A stretch of DNA of 64,000 nt from Thermosporothrix hazakensis (GCF_003253565.1 NZ_QKUF01000008.1:186001-250000); one strand, 5' to 3'. Positions 43,807 to 52,823 are shown, numbered from the stretch's first letter. Translations and numbers: made by a program. Notes: generated from the letters alone by a model not told the origin.

Positions 43807-44310
43807 TTAGTCCATATCCACGACGCGAATGGAGCGCAAATCAGAAATAACCTGCTCCACAACTCCCGGCATAACAAAGAGCATCCGGGCAATGCGCTCC
43901 AGACTCGTCTGTCCATCGATCAATGCATAAACACTGCGATACAGGCGCGGCCACGAGGCCATATGCTCCGCTCCCAGATGTACCAGCCGCCGGGGAACGC
44001 CCGCAGAAGAGCGGGCAGCAGCGGTAGCAGGGAGTTCCTGTAACGCGGCCTTCTTTGCGCTCTCGGATAACCTCCAGCGAATTACTCCCAGACTCTTGAT
44101 CATCTGCAATGCCTGCTCGTTCTCCATCAGGACATGACCGTTCTGGTCAGTAATCGAGCAGGAGCGCACCTTTCCCCTGTCAACCATAATCTCAAGGTGA
44201 CAGGCTTCCTTCAGCATCGGGCCACCTGAAGGAAGATCCGCCGAGAGCACCCCTGTCCTGCGATGGTATGTCAGGACTTCCAACATGGTCTCTAAATCAA
44301 GGATGTACAC
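43807..44310 (-). CDS. Unknown protein, DUF4388-like N-terminus
   Basis: About 167 residues. The N-terminal YILDLETMLEVLTYHRRTGVL resembles the start of DUF4388/PATAN-type effector domains, and DRGKVRSCSITDQNGHVL forms the following strand pair. The C-terminal ~60 residues (YRSVYALIDGQTSLERIARM, VEQVISDLRSIRVV) look like a small winged helix. Such proteins occur in gliding or polarity signalling systems. Start is uncertain: TTG at 44316 or GTG at 44310 behind AAAGGAAAGG. Upstream of the HAMP membrane protein. Confidence 0.6.
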   Translation of the reverse strand: MYILDLETMLEVLTYHRRTGVLSADLPSGGPMLKEACHLEIMVDRGKVRSCSITDQNGHVLMENEQALQMIKSLGVIRWRLSESAKKAALQELPATAAARSSAGVPRRLVHLGAEHMASWPRLYRSVYALIDGQTSLERIARMLFVMPGVVEQVISDLRSIRVVDMD

Positions 44311-44945
44311 GCACAAGACCTTTCCTTTGCAATCAAACCGCCAGGCACTTACTGCCTGGAACGCGCATCATTTGGGAGGGAAAAGAGAGGAAAGGGCCCG
44401 TTGCTTCTGTCCATCTTCTGTCCATGTATATTCTCCCCACCGATGACATCCCGAAAACCACAGTATTGAAATACAGTATAAACCATAAATTGTTTTTCTT
44501 CCGGAAAGTATCCTGATAGAAAAATAACATGCCTGTACCTTCATGTCAATAATAATAAACTTCACCATTCTTCCCTTGCATAAAGATATATACAATGAAT
44601 TTTTCTGATACATCTTTACACATGTCTCTTTCCAAAAAAAGTACTATCTCACTCTACACACAATGCAAAACCGGATAGAGATATAATCATACTTCTCTCT
44701 GCATCGCTGGCAATAGCGCAGACTCTCCTCCTTTTCGGGCGCGAACGGCAGCGCAAAGAACACGCATCGTGCAAAGAACTTTCACGCCGTTCATGTTTCC
44801 AAAAGTACTCATATGAAAACGCTGTCGTCCCTCCCTTTGCACAGGACAAAACCGTCTTCTGTCTGCTATAATGAAGAGAGAACAGAACGCTCGTATTCGC
44901 TATGTGAAAGGATTCCCAAACAATGGCATATGGAAGGAGAAAGCC
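44311..44945. other. Divergent intergenic region
   Basis: About 630 nt, AT-rich around 44450-44650. Contains a small hairpin CCAGGCA/TGCCTGG (44341-44359) just upstream of the DUF4388-like gene; no gene seen. Confidence 0.45.
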
Positions 44946-45929
44946 ATGACTGGCTATTTTCGCATGCGAGCGCCCACCTGGAGAGATCTCCATGCCATCG
45001 GTGAGCTGCTGGCGATCTGCGAACAGGCAGAGACCGGGCAAAACAGCCGCACCGCACAGGAACACAGCCGCGCACTCTCAGACGCCTTTCAGAAGACCCC
45101 CCTTTTCTCCCTGGCCCGAGACGCCTGGTTACTGGTTGCAACCGAGCAGCGCTGTATTGGCTTTGCCTCGCTCTGGCGCTCGCCTGATGCCCCGCTCAAC
45201 ATGGTGATCTCCTCGCGCATCCATCCGGAGTATTGCGGCTCTGGGCTCGGCACGCTGCTTCTGCGCACCGCCGAACAACGCGCCCGCGAAGTCGCCGCTG
45301 GAGCTCCGGCCACCCTCTTGAGCTGGGTGACAGGCAGCAACACCGCCGCCCGCACGCTGCTTGAGAGCGAAGGCTACACAGCAACACGCACCTTCGCCAA
45401 AATGGATTATCCCCTTGACCGCGAGACGCCACCGCCGCAGATCCCCGCAGGGTTCACGCTACGTACCTTCATACCCGAACAGGATGAGTATGCGACTTAT
45501 GAGGCCGACAACGAGGCGTTTCAGGATAGCTGGGGATATGTCCCGAGCTCATTCACAACCTGGAAACTGCATAATATCCAGCGCCCCGATTTTGACCCCT
45601 CGCTCTGGTTCCTTGCCATTCAGAACGAGACAATCGCAGGCTACGCGCTCTGCTTTCAGCATAAGGACCATAAGAAGCAGCCACTCGGCTGGATCGAAGC
45701 GCTGGCGGTGCGGCGGCCGTATCGACGGCAGGGGCTGGCCCGGGCACTCCTCCAGACCGCGTTTCACGAGTTTCAGCGCCGGGGAGCGGTCTGCTGTCAG
45801 CTCAATGTCGACCTCGAAAACCCGACGGGAGCGCTCCACCTCTACGAGAAGGCAGGTATGTCCCGCATGCCCAATGTAGAGATCCGCTACGAAAAGCTGC
45901 TCAACGACGCCCATCAAAGCGCACCATGA
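44946..45929 (+). CDS. Tandem GNAT acetyltransferase (two domains)
   Basis: 327 residues with two GNAT domains, as in mycothiol synthase (MshD)-like proteins. First domain: SSRIHPEYCGSGLGTLLLRT with the acetyl-CoA loop C-G-S-G-L-G; second: EALAVRRPYRRQGLARALLQ with R-R-Q-G-L-A, then NPTGALHLYEKAGM. AGGAG directly precedes the ATG at 44946. There is no evidence that this organism makes mycothiol, so the substrate is open. The last 29 nt overlap the convergent nitroreductase-fold gene. Confidence 0.88.
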   Translation: MTGYFRMRAPTWRDLHAIGELLAICEQAETGQNSRTAQEHSRALSDAFQKTPLFSLARDAWLLVATEQRCIGFASLWRSPDAPLNMVISSRIHPEYCGSGLGTLLLRTAEQRAREVAAGAPATLLSWVTGSNTAARTLLESEGYTATRTFAKMDYPLDRETPPPQIPAGFTLRTFIPEQDEYATYEADNEAFQDSWGYVPSSFTTWKLHNIQRPDFDPSLWFLAIQNETIAGYALCFQHKDHKKQPLGWIEALAVRRPYRRQGLARALLQTAFHEFQRRGAVCCQLNVDLENPTGALHLYEKAGMSRMPNVEIRYEKLLNDAHQSAP

Positions 45930-46599
45930 CCTGATCAAGCGGCTTTTTCCCGATCGCGGGCACCTCTGCATCTTCGGCAGGATAGCCAACCGGAATCAAG
46001 ACATAAGCACGTTCGTTGGCTGGACGCTTGAGGATCTGGCCCAGAAACCCCATTGGATTGGGTGTATGGGTCAGGGTCGCCAGGCCGGCAAAAGTCAGGG
46101 CCGAAAGCAGCATCCCAACCGCGATCCCAACCGATTCCTGTACATAATAATGCTTCACCTTGCGCTGTGAGCCGTCTGGCAGGGTTTCAAGTCCGTAGAG
46201 TTGTGCGAAGACCACAATGACATATGGAGCCTGTTCAATATGCGGCTTATGCCAGTCCGTACCAAGCGGTTCCAGCGCCTCCAACCATTCCCGCGACATC
46301 CGATGCTCATAGCTCTCCTTCTCCTCACGCTCCGCAGCCTCACGAAGCTGACGCTTCAGCTCGGGATCGCTGACCACAACAAACGTCCAGGGCTGCTGAT
46401 TTGCGCCGCTCGGGGCCAGACTGGCCGCACGGATCGCGTTTTCAATCAACTCAAAGGGGACCGGCTCGCTGGAATACTCACGGATGGTACGTCTGCGTGT
46501 CATCGTCTCAAGATAGAGACGAACGCCGTCTCGTTGCGCTTCGGGGCTTAAACGGTGGGCCGTGTAGGGGACAAAGGGATAGGCTTTCTTGCCGGACAT
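45901..46599 (-). CDS. Nitroreductase-fold flavoprotein, iodotyrosine deiodinase-like
   Basis: 232 residues, FMN-dependent nitroreductase fold (RRRTIREYS for FMN phosphate, SLAPSGANQQPWTFVVV). It belongs to the iodotyrosine deiodinase (IYD) branch: the halotyrosine-binding triad Glu-Tyr-Lys is conserved with the same spacing as in human IYD (E157, Y161, K182), here Glu93, Tyr97, Lys118 in EEKESYEHRM and TDWHKPHI. Other IYD-like segments are KVKHYYVQESVGIAVGMLL and VLIPVGYPAEDAEVP. Likely reaction: reductive dehalogenation of halotyrosines or a related halophenol. AAAGGAGCG precedes the ATG at 46599. Confidence 0.87.
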   Translation of the reverse strand: MSGKKAYPFVPYTAHRLSPEAQRDGVRLYLETMTRRRTIREYSSEPVPFELIENAIRAASLAPSGANQQPWTFVVVSDPELKRQLREAAEREEKESYEHRMSREWLEALEPLGTDWHKPHIEQAPYVIVVFAQLYGLETLPDGSQRKVKHYYVQESVGIAVGMLLSALTFAGLATLTHTPNPMGFLGQILKRPANERAYVLIPVGYPAEDAEVPAIGKKPLDQVMVRFDGRR

Positions 46600-46728
46600 A
46601 GGGTTTTCGCTCCTTTCTGCTTTTGAAGCTGGCACCTGCTTCAGCGCGTCTCAGAGGAGAGGATGCGCCCGGTTTTGCTCGTATTGTCGTATTCCAGTAT
46701 TGTACCACATCACGAGCCACAAATGAAA

Positions 46729-46753
46729 AGGCGAGAGGTATTTCCCCTCGCCC
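46729..46753 (-). terminator. Terminator of the SGNH hydrolase gene
   Basis: 9-bp stem with one mismatch (GGCGAGAGG/CCCCTCGCC), 5-nt loop, followed on the minus strand by a T-rich tail. Confidence 0.8.
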
Positions 46754-46773
46754 ACATGAAACACGATAGAGCG

Positions 46774-47607
46774 CTAGTAGCCAACCGTTCTGCTAATAGC
46801 CCGCGCAATGACCTGATGCCCCTCAGGCGTTGCGTGGATATCGTGGAAATCGGAGCAGATCCAGGTATACGCGCAGATTCGTAGATTCGGCGTCTCCGCT
46901 CCCCCGAAGGCAGCAAACGTGTCTACCAGCGACCCATAACCCCGAATATCCGCGGCAAGGTGACCATTCAATTCCTGTATAAACTGAACTGTATTGGGAC
47001 ACTCATTCTGAAAGGGATTATAGTAATTCACCAGGATAATATCACCGGTCGGCTCGCCGTTGACGGTCAAGGCTTCGCGCAGCTTCGGGAAGATCACCTG
47101 TGTCAACTGCATGTCCATCTGCTGAAGCGCCTGCCGAAAACGGGGCACATCTCCCTTACAGGTCTTCACATCAAAGAACGAGAGAATGTCGTTCGAGCCT
47201 ATATTGAACGTTACCGGGCTGACCTTGCCCTTATGCTCGTTGATATAGGTCAGCGCCGCCTCAAGCTGCGATCCAAGATAGGGGTACTTGCGCAGAAACG
47301 GATAGGGACACTCTCCGGTCTGTATCGTCTTACTGGTCTCGCCGGGGCAGCTCATATTCACATAGGAGCTGGTCCCATACTGGCGCAAGTTCTGATAGAA
47401 GTATTCAGCATAGCCATGATCGAAATCGAGATTCGGCTGATAGCCAAAGGCCATCGAATCGCCCAGAGCAAGATAATGCTCCTTTGGCCCGATGATCGGC
47501 ACGGCCATACGCGCACCGGCCAGCGTTGAGGGAATGCAGAAAAGCGAGAGTATACAGAGCAGCGCCGCCAACCAGCCAACCACCCGCCTTGATACCCGTC
47601 TTGCCAC
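46774..47607 (-). CDS. Secreted SGNH/GDSL hydrolase
   Basis: 277 residues with a Sec signal peptide (basic MARRVSRR, hydrophobic core, cleavage near residue 31). SGNH blocks: block I YLALGDSMAFG (Ser nucleophile), Gly in CPGETSKT, block III FNIGSNDILS (Asn), block V SDFHDIHATPEGH (Asp and His). Likely a secreted esterase or lipase. Several Cys in the mature part could form disulfides. GTG start behind a strong AAGGAGG. Confidence 0.88.
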   Translation of the reverse strand: MARRVSRRVVGWLAALLCILSLFCIPSTLAGARMAVPIIGPKEHYLALGDSMAFGYQPNLDFDHGYAEYFYQNLRQYGTSSYVNMSCPGETSKTIQTGECPYPFLRKYPYLGSQLEAALTYINEHKGKVSPVTFNIGSNDILSFFDVKTCKGDVPRFRQALQQMDMQLTQVIFPKLREALTVNGEPTGDIILVNYYNPFQNECPNTVQFIQELNGHLAADIRGYGSLVDTFAAFGGAETPNLRICAYTWICSDFHDIHATPEGHQVIARAISRTVGY

Positions 47608-47829
47608 TTCAACAACCTCCTTCCACCCATCACAGTAAAAGAACAGTGGTTACACTATTGTTCGAACCAACTGCCTACTTACTATATATTATACCTTTAT
47701 CCTCAAATATCCGTAGAGCATGCTGGCAATCAAGCAAGCAAAAACGGGGGTTTTGGAGCAAAGAATACAATATACCTATACTCTCTCACCGTTTTTTGCT
47801 GGAGAATTCGTAATCGAGGTATTGGTGTG

Positions 47830-48249
47830 ATGACAACACAAGAACAACATTACCTGCTTGCCGAGCAGCCCGCCTCGGTGGAACCACCGGAGACGTTCCG
47901 CCTGATCGCGCACCCTGACGGCACCTTTGAGCTGGTGCAGCAGCGCTCTCTACGCCTTTCGGCCACCATGCTCACGGCACTCAAAGAGATGCTCACACGC
48001 ATTGCACACGCTCCGACATGCTACCAGAGCTATACAGAGAACGCTTTCACGCTCTGGTATGATGGGCATAGCCTGCATATCAGCGACGCCGCTCTGACGC
48101 TTTCCATCCCCCTCACCCGACTCCTTGCAGCCCTCGAAAAGCAGGAAAGTGCCTGTTGTTGTCACGGAAACGGGCACTTCTCAACCGCCGCCCTGCGCGT
48201 AATCCTGCCCTTTTACCACTCCGATTTCAAGCCATCCGACTGTCAGTAG
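47830..48249 (+). CDS. Hypothetical protein
   Basis: 139 residues, no signal peptide or membrane helix. Composition is even; the middle (LTALKEMLTRIAHAPTCY) is helical and the C-terminal part has an ESACCCHGNGHF cluster of three Cys and two His that could bind metal. ATG at 47830 behind GAGG; a GTG one codon earlier is also open. Family not recognised. Confidence 0.6.
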   Translation: MTTQEQHYLLAEQPASVEPPETFRLIAHPDGTFELVQQRSLRLSATMLTALKEMLTRIAHAPTCYQSYTENAFTLWYDGHSLHISDAALTLSIPLTRLLAALEKQESACCCHGNGHFSTAALRVILPFYHSDFKPSDCQ

Positions 48250-48735
48250 AACACATCTGACTCCCAATAGAAGAATTTTGATTCAGAAGTACAATAGAAA
48301 TATGCAGATCCACAGGGATGGTACCCCCTCTTTTCTCGTACTGAGAAAAGAAGTCAATGTGGAAACCCTCGTCTATACCAACACACACAAGGAGACGAGA
48401 GCGATTCGCTTCCTCTTCATCCCCGGAGAGAAGGAATTGCTCTCGTCTCGCTTTTGGTGTGTGCTGAATGGAGTACTGCGTGTGGCACAGTACAAATGAA
48501 GAGGTACTGCTATCAGGTGCGGTTGACACACATTGATAGGCGCTCCTCGTCCGCGCTCTCACAGAGCGGCACAACAAACAGACTCTTCAACGAACCTGCT
48601 TGCTTCAATGAGCAGTATACCCCGTTGCTAAAATATAATATGCAAAAATACGACTATGTCTGATAGTATTTATCAAAAGGCGCCCGCCTATCAGTGTATT
48701 TCGGTTTCAGGATGCAAGCAAGCAACAAAAACGAC
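48250..48735. other. Intergenic region with a long inverted repeat
   Basis: No gene supported. Contains the large imperfect stem-loop at 48379-48474. Confidence 0.5.
48379..48474. repeat. Long imperfect inverted repeat
   Basis: An 11-bp perfect stem GAGACGAGAGC (48392-48402) / GCTCTCGTCTC (48439-48449) is extended outward by ACACACAA.../...TTGGTGTGT and inward by TTCCTCTTC/GGAGAGAAGGAA. It could be a terminator for the 47830 gene, a small RNA or a miniature element; the sequence alone does not say which. Confidence 0.55.
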
Positions 48736-48852
48736 CTACCAGCGAAAGAGCGGCGTCTGACTCAGCAGATAGAGGAGAATGAGCGTCAGAATGAAAATGG
48801 CGATAATGGTCAGTAAGCATCCGAGCGTTTCCCAGTTCATCCATTCTGACAT
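48736..48852 (-). CDS. 38-residue single-pass membrane protein
   Basis: A short frame with an excellent SD: AAAAGGAG lies about 6 nt before the ATG at 48852, and the frame ends in TAG at 48736. The protein begins MSEWMNWETLG, continues with a ~20-residue hydrophobic helix (CLLTIIAIFILTLILLYLL) and ends SQTPLFRW. It sits at the edge of the lanthipeptide locus; small membrane proteins can serve as immunity peptides or toxins, but no such role is shown. Confidence 0.65.
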   Translation of the reverse strand: MSEWMNWETLGCLLTIIAIFILTLILLYLLSQTPLFRW

Positions 48853-49086
48853 AACCGACTCCTTTTATGCTGGCGGGCTCATCGACGCCTCGCATCTTTC
48901 ACATGAAGCGCTCTTTGATGAACTCCTTTCACTACAGATCTGGAAAAAAGCTTTCCTCTTATTATCTTATTATAATAATTTCTCTAATTGTAATGTATCT
49001 ATTTTGTATATTGTAGAGTAAAGACATGGGATCGGCAAAAAAAAGCCGCCCTCCGTCAAAAGCGAAGAGCGACCGAGAAGGTTGGA

Positions 49087-49611
49087 TTATGCCTGTGAGA
49101 TTGGAATTGAGCTCTGCTGAAACTTTTTCTTACAGCCGATCATCGCGCCACAGGTGCTCATTGAGACTCCCATAAGCACTGCCAGCACCAGACTAAGCAG
49201 CCAGTTCAGCAGCAGATTCGAGGTGATGATCTGCTCCAGCGAGGGCTGCGTTCCGAGCGCCTCAGCCATTCCCGGGAGCACAACTGTCAGCAGCAGTACC
49301 AGCGCGCTGACGATATTAATACCCCCAAACAGCAGGCCCGTCCACAGGCCCGCAAACAGCCCGGGACGCACACGCCCCGTTTTTTTACCAAGCAAGAACC
49401 CGATCACGAAGTAGACCGTCAGGCTCAACAACAGAGTGACAATCTCAAGAATCAAGGAGAGCAGTTGTGCATCATTGGGAGCAGCCTGGGCGCGAACGAA
49501 TAGACTTATACTGGAATTCACAATCACGACCAGGCAGGCGATGATCCCGGCAATGAGTGCATAGCGGAGGATAAGCTGCTTGACAGAACCCCCTGATATC
49601 TCCTGTTCCAC
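49087..49611 (-). CDS. Four-helix membrane protein, function unknown
   Basis: About 174 residues with four hydrophobic helices (LILRYALIAGIIACLVVIV; LILEIVTLLLSLTVYFVIGF; GINIVSALVLLLTVVLPG; LLLNWLLSLVLAVLMG) and a basic, Cys-containing C-terminus. The topology is like small DUF4199-type proteins. Start at the GTG at 49611: AAGGAGG stands upstream and the GTG is inside a perfect inverted repeat (49605-49619). It is divergent from the exporter operon and could be an immunity or accessory protein of the locus; that is a guess from position. Confidence 0.65.
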   Translation of the reverse strand: MEQEISGGSVKQLILRYALIAGIIACLVVIVNSSISLFVRAQAAPNDAQLLSLILEIVTLLLSLTVYFVIGFLLGKKTGRVRPGLFAGLWTGLLFGGINIVSALVLLLTVVLPGMAEALGTQPSLEQIITSNLLLNWLLSLVLAVLMGVSMSTCGAMIGCKKKFQQSSIPISQA

Positions 49612-49619
49612 GGTGGAAC
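49605..49619 (-). promoter_or_regulatory. Inverted repeat covering the GTG start of the membrane protein
   Basis: GTTCCAC-n1-GTGGAAC. The start codon CAC/GTG (49609-49611) lies in one arm, so folding of the mRNA or protein binding would hide the start. Confidence 0.5.
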
Positions 49620-49748
49620 CTCCTTCCAGACAACACTTTTTCTCAAAAAAACGATCATTTCCACAACATTTTTCCATACTGCTAATCGAGTACACTCTTC
49701 AGGCCAATTCCATTATATGAGGCTTCAGGTAATATTCTTGTAAATGTG

Positions 49749-49767
49749 TTGATATAAAGTATATCAA
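49749..49767. promoter_or_regulatory. Palindromic operator candidate upstream of the exporter operon
   Basis: Perfect 8-3-8 inverted repeat TTGATATA-AAG-TATATCAA about 65 nt before the HlyD-like start; a TATACT -10-like box follows at 49786-49791. Typical size for a dimeric repressor site. Confidence 0.55.
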
Positions 49768-49832
49768 TAGACTTGTGTTGATTCTTATACTAATTGTAGG
49801 AGAAACATTTCTAGTTAATGGTGAATATACAT

Positions 49833-50402
49833 ATGATAGCTCCTCAATTACCCATTTTTCGAGAAGAAGCGGTACGAAATTATTTCCAGAAGCGGGAACA
49901 ACGCTCACGACTGCGTTTCTACTTCTGGCCAATTGTAGCGTGTTTCTGGGTTCTGCTCAGTCTGTTTCTGATTATCGGCGGACTGGCATACTCTACCGAT
50001 ATTCCAGAGTATACCCCGGGAGCAGGCGTCATTCTGGGCAAAGAAACAGCCAATCAGCTAGAGACTGATTCCGCCGTTGCCGTCATCTTCGTTGCGCCGA
50101 AATATGCAAAACAGCTCAAGCCCGGGCAAGCCGTCCGCGTCACGCTTGGCATCAGCAACACCGACATTGAGACCAGTATCAAACAGGTCGAGCCGGGGCT
50201 GGTTGATCCGCGCACGGTTGCGCAGCGCTATCGGCTGACCGCCAGGCCCTATTTACCGCTGACGCAGCCCGCAGCAGCCGTGCTTGTTGAACTCCCCAAC
50301 CTTGAGCCCGGGGCCTTTACGGGCAGTCTCTTAAAAGCCCGTGTGACCGTCGGTAAGGAGAGTATTTATTCATTTCTCGTGAACAAGTTGAAGGACCTAT
50401 AA
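49833..50402 (+). CDS. HlyD-like accessory protein of the peptide exporter
   Basis: 189 residues. A short cytoplasmic N-terminus with RNYFQKREQRSRLRF precedes one transmembrane helix (PIVACFWVLLSLFLIIGGL), then an external beta-rich domain. The pieces fit a reduced membrane-fusion protein: GVILGKETANQLETDSAVAV, then LKPGQAVRVTLG, a HlyD-type motif. The long coiled-coil hairpin of HlyD is missing. The ATG at 49833 (with GGTG ~9 nt upstream) is preferred to the one at 49818. It ends 10 nt before the C39 exporter gene, with which it must be cotranscribed. Confidence 0.7.
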   Translation: MIAPQLPIFREEAVRNYFQKREQRSRLRFYFWPIVACFWVLLSLFLIIGGLAYSTDIPEYTPGAGVILGKETANQLETDSAVAVIFVAPKYAKQLKPGQAVRVTLGISNTDIETSIKQVEPGLVDPRTVAQRYRLTARPYLPLTQPAAAVLVELPNLEPGAFTGSLLKARVTVGKESIYSFLVNKLKDL

Positions 50403-50412
50403 GAAGGATGCA

Positions 50413-52722
50413 ATGGAAACAAAGCAACAGCAGAAACTAACGTTACCGCCCCCCGCGAAGTCCAGCGAGAATCCCGATATCTGGCAACTCGACACTGTGC
50501 CTATCGAGCAGGTGCAGGTGCGCCCGCGCCCCTTCCTGGCTCGTCTCTGGGGTCAATTCTTTAAAAAGAGGGTCCCTGTCCTCATCCAGATGACCGAAGT
50601 AGAATGTGGTCTGGCCTGTCTTGCCATGTTGCTCAGCTATCATGGGCGCAAGACCAGCATTTCAGAGCTGCGCACGCAATTCGGCATCGGACGAGATGGA
50701 CTCTCGGCTCTGAGCATTGTGCAGGCGGCGCGCGGCTTCGGGCTCCAGGTCAAGCCCGTTGCCATGAAGCGCAGCGATTTCAGTCGCCTGCCCCTACCGG
50801 CCATTATTCACTGGCAATTCAACCATTATCTGATTGTCGAGCGCTGGACGCCAAAATATGCCGTTGTGATTGATCCGGCGAGCGGGCGGAAGAAAATGTC
50901 CCTTCAGGAGCTGAATGAGGGCTTTACAGGGATCGCTATTCTGGCCGAGCCTGGGCCACGCTTCAAGCGGCGCAAAACCTCACCGGGAACGCCGATTCTG
51001 GCAACCTTTCTCTGGAAAACGCTCAAACGATCTCCCGGCGCGGTGCTGCAAGTGCTGGCAGCCTCCGCGCTTCTTCAGGTTTTTGGCCTGCTTCTGCCGC
51101 TGCTCACCAAGCTGGTGACGGATTATGTGTTGCCAACTCGAACGCCTGAAATCATGTCTATTATCGGGGTTGGCGTCATGCTTCTGCTGCTGGTTCAGGC
51201 AATCACCACGCTGCTACGCGGATGGGTCATCGTCTACCTGCGCGTACGCATCGATATGAACATCATGTTCAGCTTCTTTGAGCATCTGCTTTCGTTGCCG
51301 TACAACTTCTTTCAGCAGCGCTCAAATGGCGATCTCCTCTCGCGTATCGAGAGTAATTCCGTGATTCGCGATACCCTGACCAACCCGTTTGTGTCAGCCC
51401 TGCTTGATAGCGTGATGGTCATCACCTATATGCTGATTCTCCTATGGCAATCGCCTACCTTTGCCGCCATCGCGCTGCTTATGGGGGCGCTTCAGGCCAC
51501 CCTGATGATAAGCACCTATAATCATATTCGTGGCATGGCCAATCGCGAGCTCTCGGCACAGGGGAAGGCTCAGGGCTATATGAGCGAGGTACTGGCGGGC
51601 ATCGCCACCATCAAATCATCAGGCACTGAGCAGCGGGCCCACGAGCGCTGGTCGAATCTCTTCCTTGATCAGCTCAACGTCCTGATTCAGCGCAGCTATA
51701 TCCAGACATTGATTGATACAGGCATGAACCTGCTTCGCACCACCACCCCGCTGCTGCTGCTCTGCGTGGGCGCGTTCCTGGTGCTGAACGGCTCGATGAC
51801 CATTGGTACTATGCTGGCAATGAACAGCCTGGCGGCGGCCTTCCTCTCGCCTCTGACCTCGCTCATCAGCAGCGGGCAACAGTTACAACTGGTACACGCC
51901 CATTTTGAGCGCCTGGCCGACGTGATCGCCGCTGAACCAGAACAGTATAATCAGCAGGTCATCTCGCCGCCAGAGCTGACGGGCCATGTCCAGTTGCGCA
52001 ACGTCAGCTTCCGCTACGGGCCTGATAGTCCCTGGGTACTGAAAAACATCAACCTGGTGATCGAGCCGGGCCAGCAGGTCGCGATTGTAGGTAGAACCGG
52101 CTCGGGGAAGAGTACGCTCGGTAAGCTGCTCCTCGGCCTCTATATACCGTCCAGTGGCAAAATTCAGCTCGACGGCATTCCGATAGATCTGATGCGCTAT
52201 TCTGAGGTGCGCCGTCAATTCGGTGTGGTGTTGCAGGAAGCCTCGATTTTCAGCGGAAGCATTATGCACAACATCACCTTTGACGATAGCTCGATCAGCA
52301 AAGAGCAGGCAATGAAAGCCGCCCAGATCGCCGCGTTCCATGAAGATATTGTCCAGATGCCTATGGGCTATGACACGATGGTAGCCGAGGGCGGAAGCGC
52401 GCTTTCTGGTGGTCAGCGCCAACGCCTGGCCCTCGCCCGGGCGATTGTGCGAAATCCGCGCATTTTGCTGCTGGATGAGGCCACAAGTAGCCTGGATGCC
52501 ATTACAGAGCAGCGCATCACCGAAAATCTGCAAGGGCTTTCCTGCACACAGATCATTATCGCGCACCGCCTGAGCACAATTCGGAGCGCCGATATGATCG
52601 TTGTGCTTGATCAGGGCTCAATCGTGGAAAAGGGCACACATGAGGAATTGATGAAAAAAGGAGGCTACTACGCAGAGTTGCTCAAGCAACAATTTGAGAA
52701 GCAGCAGAAACAGACTTCCTGA
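50413..52722 (+). CDS. lanT: C39 peptidase-containing ABC exporter (LanT-like)
   Basis: 769 residues: ~50-residue extension, C39 cysteine protease, six-helix membrane domain, ABC ATPase. The catalytic triad is complete: Cys65 in QMTEVECGLACLAM, His138 in NHYLIVERW, Asp154 in VIDPASG. The ATPase has Walker A VGRTGSGKST, signature ALSGGQRQRLALARA and Walker B ILLLDEATSSLD. Such proteins cut double-glycine leaders and export the peptide. Both precursors in this locus end their leaders in GG, so they are the obvious substrates. Followed by a strong terminator. Confidence 0.93.
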   Translation: METKQQQKLTLPPPAKSSENPDIWQLDTVPIEQVQVRPRPFLARLWGQFFKKRVPVLIQMTEVECGLACLAMLLSYHGRKTSISELRTQFGIGRDGLSALSIVQAARGFGLQVKPVAMKRSDFSRLPLPAIIHWQFNHYLIVERWTPKYAVVIDPASGRKKMSLQELNEGFTGIAILAEPGPRFKRRKTSPGTPILATFLWKTLKRSPGAVLQVLAASALLQVFGLLLPLLTKLVTDYVLPTRTPEIMSIIGVGVMLLLLVQAITTLLRGWVIVYLRVRIDMNIMFSFFEHLLSLPYNFFQQRSNGDLLSRIESNSVIRDTLTNPFVSALLDSVMVITYMLILLWQSPTFAAIALLMGALQATLMISTYNHIRGMANRELSAQGKAQGYMSEVLAGIATIKSSGTEQRAHERWSNLFLDQLNVLIQRSYIQTLIDTGMNLLRTTTPLLLLCVGAFLVLNGSMTIGTMLAMNSLAAAFLSPLTSLISSGQQLQLVHAHFERLADVIAAEPEQYNQQVISPPELTGHVQLRNVSFRYGPDSPWVLKNINLVIEPGQQVAIVGRTGSGKSTLGKLLLGLYIPSSGKIQLDGIPIDLMRYSEVRRQFGVVLQEASIFSGSIMHNITFDDSSISKEQAMKAAQIAAFHEDIVQMPMGYDTMVAEGGSALSGGQRQRLALARAIVRNPRILLLDEATSSLDAITEQRITENLQGLSCTQIIIAHRLSTIRSADMIVVLDQGSIVEKGTHEELMKKGGYYAELLKQQFEKQQKQTS

Positions 52723-52778
52723 TCCCTCTTACAGCCTCTATCAGATTTCCGGCCGTCTGAACCGAAAAAGGCCGGCAG

Positions 52779-52823
52779 GTCTCGCCTCGTATCCAGTATT
52801 TCTGGGTAGGCGAGACTTTTTTT
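52779..52823 (+). terminator. Intrinsic terminator after the exporter gene
   Basis: Perfect 9-bp stem GTCTCGCCT / AGGCGAGAC and seven T. It separates the exporter operon from precursor 1. Confidence 0.92.
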
